In this document: piece after piece, positions 57,297 to 64,000 of the stretch | Position numbering within the stretch: position 1 is the stretch's first letter | Layout: each line of letters starts with the position of its first letter | Source: Ypsolopha sequella | Taxonomy: Eukaryota > Arthropoda > Insecta > Lepidoptera > Ypsolophidae | NCBI GenBank assembly: GCA_934047225.1 | Contig: OW203984.1 | Span: 2,923,201 to 2,987,200, forward strand | Length of the DNA stretch: 64,000 nt | Reading direction: 5' to 3' | Notes under the pieces: generated by a model | Databases searched by the model: none | What the model saw: only the letters and a program-made list of their open reading frames with translations | What the model was told of the DNA's origin: nothing | Translations under genes and position numbers: made by a program

Positions 57297-57675
57297 TTTT
57301 TCAATGCAAGTGCTCGTAAAGGCCCACTTTTTATGCATCAAAACCGAACAGAAAATCGATTATTTTGCCCTAGGGCTTTATTATTATTATTTTTTGTTTA
57401 TTTATTTACGAGATGTTGGCTAACCTGCAACCTTTCCTGTGTACCATAAATGTTATACTTTTTTTTTCACTGTTTAACGGCTCTGGATAATCATAATTTA
57501 AAGTTCACAAGATTATTTTCGTTTTATTACCTCACACTATGCATTGAAAAACGTAGTATGATACACGGGCGTTAGAGCAATAAATTACTCGGTTACGTTT
57601 AAAACACTCGCTACGCTCGTATTTTAAATCGTCCTCGTAGTTTATTCCTTTTCGCCCGTGTAGCATAAACTACTA
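57297..57675 (+). repeat. 390-bp dispersed composite repeat, copy 3 of 3
   Basis: Copy of 23257-23647 with a small internal deletion (after ggctctggat) and the same palindrome centre orientation as copy 1. Confidence 0.85.
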
Positions 57676-58142
57676 TAAAACCCTCCTCTAATTGCCTACA
57701 CACTTTTGTAAAGTGGGGCAATCAATTTTTAAATATGTGAATAGTAAATTTGCCCCAGAAACAAAGAATACAACACTATAAAAAACATGTTTTACTTATT
57801 GTATGTTTAATAAATAAATACTGTACTAGGCCCAAAGATTTCAAAAAGTTTAGATGAGCCCTGGCACCTAAAATCTATTGTATTGTTATTGAATGTGAAA
57901 TGTCACACTTTTAGCTTTTTCTATATTATTTCTTGAAATGTCAGTGCACTGTAAAAATGTACACGACGGCATATTGATACCCTTTTTTCGTAAAAATTCA
58001 TTAAGGCGTTCAACTATCACTGTGTTCAGATGAGCACTGATTCCAAATGTGTGAACGTCACCCATTTAAAGGTGAAAACATTTTGGTGCTGTCATAGTAC
58101 GGTAAGGGCTTATCTTTTACTTTTTAAATCTTTGACTAGGCC
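57676..58142. other. Non-coding stretch
   Basis: No supported feature before the tandem array. Confidence 0.5.
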
Positions 58143-59575
58143 AGTATAATTTAGCATTTCTGTTCTAATTCTTCTTCCCCACTATACTTCATTCCAGATA
58201 GAGATAGGATGAGAAAGAAAATTTTGAAGAAAGTTTTGTAATGATACGATACACATTACAGCCACAAAACATGGTGTTATGATAGTGATCTTTGTCATAA
58301 TAATAGTTAGTATAATTTAGCATTTCTGTTCTAATTCTTCTTCCCCACTATACTTCATTCCAGATAGAGATAGGATGAGAAAGAAAATTTTGAAGAAAGT
58401 TTTGTAATGATACGATACACATTACAGCCACAAAACATGGTGTTATGATAGTGATCTTTGTCATAATAATAGTTAGTATAATTTAGCATTTCTGTTCTAA
58501 TTCTTCTTCCCCACTATACTTCATTCCAGATAGAGATAGGATGAGAAAGAAAATTTTGAAGAAAGTTTTGTAATGATACGATACACATTACAGCCACAAA
58601 ACATGGTGTTATGATAGTGATCTTTGTCATAATAATAGTTAGTATAATTTAGCATTTCTGTTCTAATTCTTCTTCCCCACTATACTTCATTCCAGATAGA
58701 GATAGGATGAGAAAGAAAATTTTGAAGAAAGTTTTGTAATGATACGATACACATTACAGCCACAAAACATGGTGTTATGATAGTGATCTTTGTCATAATA
58801 ATAGTTAGTATAATTTAGCATTTCTGTTCTAATTCTTCTTCCCCACTATACTTCATTCCAGATAGAGATAGGATGAGAAAGAAAATTTTGAAGAAAGTTT
58901 TGTAATGATACGATACACATTACAGCCACAAAACATGGTGTTATGATAGTGATCTTTGTCATAATAATAGTTAGTATAATTTAGCATTTCTGTTCTAATT
59001 CTTCTTCCCCACTATACTTCATTCCAGATAGAGATAGGATGAGAAAGAAAATTTTGAAGAAAGTTTTGTAATGATACGATACACATTACAGCCACAAAAC
59101 ATGGTGTTATGATAGTGATCTTTGTCATAATAATAGTTAGTATAATTTAGCATTTCTGTTCTAATTCTTCTTCCCCACTATACTTCATTCCAGATAGAGA
59201 TAGGATGAGAAAGAAAATTTTGAAGAAAGTTTTGTAATGATACGATACACATTACAGCCACAAAACATGGTGTTATGATAGTGATCTTTGTCATAATAAT
59301 AGTTAGTATAATTTAGCATTTCTGTTCTAATTCTTCTTCCCCACTATACTTCATTCCAGATAGAGATAGGATGAGAAAGAAAATTTTGAAGAAAGTTTTG
59401 TAATGATACGATACACATTACAGCCACAAAACATGGTGTTATGATAGTGATCTTTGTCATAATAATAGTTAGTATAATTTAGCATTTCTGTTCTAATTCT
59501 TCTTCCCCACTATACTTCATTCCAGATAGAGATAGGATGAGAAAGAAAATTTTGAAGAAAGTTTTGTAATGATAC
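58143..59575 (+). repeat. 166-bp tandem array, 8.6 near-identical units
   Basis: gcatttctgttctaattc begins at 58154, 58320, 58486, 58652, 58818, 58984, 59150, 59316 and 59482, always 166 bp apart. I see no differences between units, so expansion or homogenisation is recent. The last unit stops after gatac at 59575, exactly where the LTR of the second BEL element begins. Confidence 0.96.
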
Positions 59576-60040
59576 TGAGCACGCGATATGACGGCAGTGC
59601 TTTGTATCACCATAGGTTTTAAAAATAGCGGGAAGTGAAGAGAAATAATTACGAAGATGAAAGATCTGACCTTGGGAAGGAGCTGCATGCACCACAAACC
59701 ACGCTTCGCCTGAGCCACCAAGTCTCTGGTGTTCTCCAAGATGGTTTTCTTCTTCCTCTTCGTGCCTGGTTGCGCTCTTCTCGGCAAATCTTCTTCGTAA
59801 TAGTAATAGATGAAAATGAGGCGCACAGCGGGTGCGATCTCAAAATGGCGGGCGGTAGGGTCGAGGTAGGACCTAGTCGAATGACAATCAGCGTATACCT
59901 CCGGCGTGAAAGGCTTCTGATTGACGACTGCTTGATTTGCGTCCAAAACTAAGCGGGTGGAGATGCAGCGAAAATGACAGTTGAAAATATTAATTCACAA
60001 CTACCCCGCAGTATGAGAGCCACAAGAAGTGGCGCGAACA
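59576..60040 (-). repeat. 3' LTR of the second BEL/Pao element
   Basis: Read on the minus strand, it starts TGTTCGCGCC at 60040, right after the purine-rich gccgggggcaaa, and ends CGCGTGCTCA at 59576, giving 465 bp with TG...CA ends. The right boundary is supported by the tract, the left one by TG...CA and by the sudden stop of the tandem array. The partner LTR lies outside the window. The 155-codon frame at 59479-59946 runs across LTR and array and is not a gene. Confidence 0.75.
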
Positions 60041-60140
60041 TTTGCCCCCGGCGTTAAAACCATTGGTTTTAAAATAAGAATAGAAAAGTAAAAATAAGAC
60101 AGAGAATAACGAAATTTTGAAGCGGGGGCAAAGAAAGGAG

Positions 60141-63100
60141 TTATTGAGATGGGAGAGGGCAAAGACGCACGACAGGTCGTTTGTAAACACCTGTCGTCGT
60201 TTTGACAGAAGCTACCCTAATGACATTATCTTTGCCAGGGTATACAGCTACAATAACACCGAGCGGCCATTGAAGCGGTGGAGTGTTATCGGTAACTACA
60301 ACGACAACAGATCCAATTTTGATTGGGTTGGAAGGTGTATTCCATTTTCCTCTAGACTGGAGAAGATGGAGATAATCATTCTTCCATCGCCTTGCGAACG
60401 ATTCTACCATTTGATCAAGCAACGCGTAGCGACGTAATAAATTAACTGGCTCATCAGCCACCTTACAAGCGGGTAATTCTTTTAAAGGAGTTGACATCAG
60501 AAAATGTGCAGGAGTTAACGCGCTAAGTTCAGATGGATCTTCACTCAGCAGCGTAAGCGGACGAGAATTTATGACACATTCTATTTGCGTAACTACAGTT
60601 AATAATTCTTCGTAGGTCAACAGTTGAGTACCTACTACTCTATGCAAATGCGTCTTAAATCCTTTGACATATATCTCATAATGTCCCCCAAAATGTGGGC
60701 TACGTGGAATATTAAATTTCCATTGTATTCTATGATCGGCAAGTTCATTCGCGAAAGACGTTTTAAATTCTTCGGAGTTTGTCAAATTGTAAATTTCTGA
60801 GAGGGCATTTCTAGCGCCTACAAAGTTCGTAGCATTATCTGAATATACGAAAGACACTGCTCCACGTCTAGATAAAAAACGTTTGAACGCGGAAAGAAAA
60901 GTGTTCGTGCTAAGATCAGTTGCCAATTCAACGTGAACTGCACGAGTCACCAGGCATACAAATATGCAGAGGTAACATTTGACGGGACGGACTCCACGTT
61001 TTCGATACGGAGTGATACTGATAGGACCACAATAATCCACAGCGCAGTGGACAAAAGCTTTAGCCTCATTAACGCGGCATGATGGTAAATCTGCCATGAA
61101 AGGGAAGGTTTGTCTCGGATTTTGAGAACCAGCTGTATGGTAAAAACATTCAGCGGGAATAGCGGATATTATTTTTGTTATACGCGTCGCGACAAAGGTT
61201 TTAAACCTGTGCGGTGAGGAATGTATCCAGTGTAAAGTTACCATAGGATCGGTAAAACAGTAAATACGTTCAATATTGTGACGTATTTTATAAGCGTCAA
61301 CTACACGACGAGTTAATTTCGACATGAGTAACGAGGCACAAAGCTCAAGGCGGGCGACACTGACGGTCTTGAGCGGACAGACTTTTGACTTTGCGCATAC
61401 CAGCCGAATGCTAGTGCAAGTGTCTGAGTCATCTTGTACTCTAATATATACGACACATCCGTATCCACGTTCACTTGCGTCTGCAAATGATATTATCGAA
61501 ATTTTCGAATTTTGGAACACGTCTAAGTGGCGTTTAATACGTAAATCCCGCAAAACAGGTAGCTCCTTCAAATAGTTTTGCCAAATCTGCGCAATATCAG
61601 AGGGTAGTGTTTCATCCCAGTCTAATTTTAAAATACAGATTTTCTGCAAGAGTAATTTTGCGTACAAGATCACAGGAGCGGTAAAGCCGAGGACGTCGTA
61701 CTGACGTGCTATCACGGACAAAACATTGCGTTTAGTACATGGGCGACTATCTAGCGATACAGTAAAAGAGAACTCGTCAGAATCAGGCGACCACTGTAAG
61801 CCAAGAACTTTAAGAGTTTGAGTTTGTTCTTCAAAATTCTTACTAGAATTTAAGCGGTGAGTATCAGGCAGTGTATCAAGTAACTGTTGACAGTTACTAG
61901 ACCACTTGACGAGCTCAAAGCCACCGGCCTTAAGCAATCCTACCAGCTCATCTCTGAGCTGTAAGGAGCCCTGCACGGTGGGCGTGCTATAGCAGATGTC
62001 GTCCATGTAACAGTTTCGTGCGGCTACAGTAGCGGCGAGCGGGTACGCTGAACTCCCATCCTCACAGAGTTTCCTGACTACTCTCATCGCAAGGAAAGGG
62101 CTACTACGTAGTCCAAAGCAGACGCGATTGAACTGATAAGCGATAAGCGGTGAACACGTGTCAAAGCGGTATAAAAACTTTTGAAATTTGCGATCATCGG
62201 CGTTAACCAAAACTTGTAAGAACATTTGTTTGATATCCGAGGTAAAAGCGATTTCATACAAGCGGAAGTCAAGTAAAATTAAAAACAAATCGTTTTGCAA
62301 ATTAGCACCTGTGTGCAGCGTGTCATTTAATGAGACACGAGTACCATCAGCGGAGTCAGTCTTAGTACTGGCATTCATACAAATACGCACCTTTGTCGTT
62401 GATTTATCAACACGCACTACGGGATGATGCGGAATATAATAACCAAGAGATAATTGGTCATCATTATGAAGCGGGGATATGTAACCTTTAGTTAGGTATT
62501 CATTTATTATATTGTTATACTCGGAACGTAAATCTGCGTTAGAAACAAACCTACGCTCAAGAGACATAAAACACTTTTTTGCGTGATGGTACGAGTTTCC
62601 TAGTATGTTAGGATTCCGTGCGAACGGTAAAGAAACCGAATAGCGACCAGCGGGGTCACGTGACACATTGTTAATAAATAATTTTTCACATTCATCATTT
62701 GCGGGACTAGAAGCAGGTTCACAATGCACCTCTTCTAATTGCCAAAATTTTTGTAAAATAAAATCTATTGGCGGTTCAATCTCCATATAAGAGCATAACG
62801 AAATTGAACATGCGGTATTTTGGTAAACAGGCGTATTACCAATTAGCGTAAAACCGAAGATGGTCTGAAATCCCGTCGGCGTACCCGGGGGACCAGAGAC
62901 GCGGCCTGATAACAAGATATCCGCGAATAAAGATGCACCGATAAGAATATCAATCTCGCCCGGTAAGTAAAAGGTTTCATCAGCAAGTGTGATACCTTTT
63001 AAATATGAAAGCGTAGACAAATCCACCTGCACCGATGGTAAGTTGTCGGTAATACGGTCGATTACATAAGTGTCAAGCGAAATTGAAACCGAATCATCAA

Positions 63101-64000
63101 ATCGTGAAAACAATTTAAGGTTTGTCGCACCCTTAATTGGGTTTGATGAAGAGCCGATGCCCTTAACAAAAGCGCGGGGAATTTTCTCATATTTTAAGTT
63201 AAGCTTCTCACAACAGGAAACCGTCGAAAAACTGGATTGTGACGCAGGGTCGCAGAGCGCACGTAGACGGACTGACATACCGTTAGAATCTTTCACGATC
63301 ACTTGAATTGTACCTAAAAGGCATGTTTCATTACGCTGCGAGTTAGGCTGTAAGTTACATAAAGAAATATTATTACTCGCAGTTGGTACGGATTGAGAAT
63401 CATTAGTCATATGTTCTGTGTTAGTCGCCGATACGGCAGGATCCACCAACCTCGAAGATTGCGTATGTGTGCGTGGAGACACGGTAATATTTTGACCAAG
63501 CGCGGTGTGAGTATTCATCACATTTTGTTTGCGGCACAACATCGAATGGTGTTTACAATTACAATGGCGGCAATTATAAGACGATTTACAAGCGGAATTG
63601 TTATGCGTAATACTTAAACAATTGGTGCAACCGTTATTAGATTTGATGAACTGAAATCTTTTCTCGATATCTAGTTTCACAAATTCGGGACACTTATATA
63701 AATTATAGTGTTTTAATTGTTTACATAGCGGACAACAATTATTATTGGTCGAAGCGGAGACAAAAGCATGGGTTGACTTGGTACTGTACCCGGTTTTGTT
63801 GTTATTATTATTAACGGAGCGGTTCGGAGCGGGAGCGGTAATTGCGGGTGCAGTGCGGTTCAGTATCTTAGTTTGTTCCCGTAAAAATGATATTAATTCA
63901 TCATAATGGGGTAAATCGGAACCACGTTTAAACATTTCAAATGAACGAGCGGTTTCAACATCAAGTTTTTTAAGGGCCAAATACATAAGGATAAAATCCG
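60141..64000 (-). CDS. gag-pol: BEL/Pao Gag-Pol polyprotein (partial), lacking the integrase zinc domain
   Basis: 1,281 codons from the Met at 63986, with the frame open upstream to the window edge. Numbering from that Met: three gag zinc knuckles (C85-C88-H93-C99, C120-C123-H128-C133, C139-C142-H146-C151); a retropepsin-like DUF1758 region with CDPASQ (D246) and DILIGASLFA; reverse transcriptase with D584 in FTSDIKQMF and YMDD at 660-663; RNase H with D836, E881, D913. At P957/R958 the end of RNase H (SQNP) jumps to DLPSCRV, so about 200 or more residues, including the His/Cys integrase zinc domain, are missing in frame. The integrase core keeps D984, D1050, E1104. The C-terminal DUF5641-type domain ends at LCPLPSQ. 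It makes element particles and cDNA; integration competence is doubtful. Confidence 0.9.
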   Translation of the reverse strand, partial: DFILMYLALKKLDVETARSFEMFKRGSDLPHYDELISFLREQTKILNRTAPAITAPAPNRSVNNNNNKTGYSTKSTHAFVSASTNNNCCPLCKQLKHYNLYKCPEFVKLDIEKRFQFIKSNNGCTNCLSITHNNSACKSSYNCRHCNCKHHSMLCRKQNVMNTHTALGQNITVSPRTHTQSSRLVDPAVSATNTEHMTNDSQSVPTASNNISLCNLQPNSQRNETCLLGTIQVIVKDSNGMSVRLRALCDPASQSSFSTVSCCEKLNLKYEKIPRAFVKGIGSSSNPIKGATNLKLFSRFDDSVSISLDTYVIDRITDNLPSVQVDLSTLSYLKGITLADETFYLPGEIDILIGASLFADILLSGRVSGPPGTPTGFQTIFGFTLIGNTPVYQNTACSISLCSYMEIEPPIDFILQKFWQLEEVHCEPASSPANDECEKLFINNVSRDPAGRYSVSLPFARNPNILGNSYHHAKKCFMSLERRFVSNADLRSEYNNIINEYLTKGYISPLHNDDQLSLGYYIPHHPVVRVDKSTTKVRICMNASTKTDSADGTRVSLNDTLHTGANLQNDLFLILLDFRLYEIAFTSDIKQMFLQVLVNADDRKFQKFLYRFDTCSPLIAYQFNRVCFGLRSSPFLAMRVVRKLCEDGSSAYPLAATVAARNCYMDDICYSTPTVQGSLQLRDELVGLLKAGGFELVKWSSNCQQLLDTLPDTHRLNSSKNFEEQTQTLKVLGLQWSPDSDEFSFTVSLDSRPCTKRNVLSVIARQYDVLGFTAPVILYAKLLLQKICILKLDWDETLPSDIAQIWQNYLKELPVLRDLRIKRHLDVFQNSKISIISFADASERGYGCVVYIRVQDDSDTCTSIRLVCAKSKVCPLKTVSVARLELCASLLMSKLTRRVVDAYKIRHNIERIYCFTDPMVTLHWIHSSPHRFKTFVATRITKIISAIPAECFYHTAGSQNPRQTFPFMADLPSCRVNEAKAFVHCAVDYCGPISITPYRKRGVRPVKCYLCIFVCLVTRAVHVELATDLSTNTFLSAFKRFLSRRGAVSFVYSDNATNFVGARNALSEIYNLTNSEEFKTSFANELADHRIQWKFNIPRSPHFGGHYEIYVKGFKTHLHRVVGTQLLTYEELLTVVTQIECVINSRPLTLLSEDPSELSALTPAHFLMSTPLKELPACKVADEPVNLLRRYALLDQMVESFARRWKNDYLHLLQSRGKWNTPSNPIKIGSVVVVVTDNTPPLQWPLGVIVAVYPGKDNVIRVASVKTTTGVYKRPVVRLCPLPSQ

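Larger units (their letters stand above)
59576..64000 (-). mobile_element. Second BEL/Pao retrotransposon, cut by the window edge
   Basis: Contains the 3' LTR, a short downstream region and a long open Gag-Pol frame that is still open at position 64000. The 5' LTR and gag start are outside. It is inserted into a 166-bp tandem array, and if the LTR boundary is right the 5-bp target should be GATAC (59571-59575). It is a different family from the first BEL element: the LTR, gag knuckles and codon usage differ. Confidence 0.88.

Noticed and set aside
59479..59946. 155-codon minus-strand open frame
   Set aside because: It crosses the LTR and the 166-bp array, has no domain, and its N-terminal part is untranslated LTR sequence.

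Overview
The window is 64 kb of AT-rich insect DNA, most probably from a moth or butterfly. That assignment is an inference from the repeats: BEL/Pao and Penelope-like retroelements, several Tc1/mariner and hAT derivatives, the 'gggttccgtac ... ggccggttttt' interspersed repeat, LINE tails ending in (GATG)n or (AAAT)n, and 'ttgcccgcgac' fragments. I found no convincing host protein-coding gene, tRNA or rRNA. Nearly everything that can be recognised is mobile or tandemly repeated DNA, so this looks like an intergenic or heterochromatic transposon graveyard with some recent insertions.

Layout. 1.7-7.2 kb: a BEL/Pao element with identical 691-bp LTRs, a perfect 5-bp target duplication and an open gag, but a wrecked and internally deleted pol. 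8.0-11.5 kb: a 42-bp satellite of 83 units kept exactly in register. 12-13 kb: a minus-strand hammerhead-like motif and a dispersed retroposon copy. 15.9-17.5 kb: a 1,665-bp insertion made of two perfect 515-bp inverted arms around a loop that holds an LTR-like segment and a tRNA-Lys primer-binding site. 19.0-20.7 kb: a Tc1 element whose third catalytic residue has become Lys. 21.4-22.0 kb: an internally deleted mariner. 22.5-24.4 kb: AT-rich tandem arrays. 26.1-29.3 kb: a Penelope-like element (RT plus GIY-YIG) with one frameshift and a hammerhead-like ribozyme motif in its 3' tail. 30-36 kb: TIR and foldback elements. 38.9-40.0 kb: a DD34D mariner with three lesions. 41.4-47.8 kb: a LINE C-terminus, hAT-type MITEs and a nested insertion. 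50-55 kb: MITEs and a palindrome built from hammerhead-like tails. 58.1-59.6 kb: an array of near-identical 166-bp units, broken by a second BEL/Pao element on the minus strand that runs off the right edge at 64,000.

How the parts relate. The retroelements are autonomous-type parts in different states of decay. The first BEL element can make Gag but no Pol, so it probably moved using proteins supplied by a relative. The second has an open Gag-Pol frame that lacks the zinc-binding N-terminus of integrase. The Penelope-like element probably supplied the hammerhead-bearing tails that recur at 12.2 and 51.7 kb. The short TIR elements carry no coding capacity and would depend on transposases encoded elsewhere. 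The most interesting signals are the three hammerhead-like motifs with co-varying stems and the 1.67-kb hairpin retroelement.
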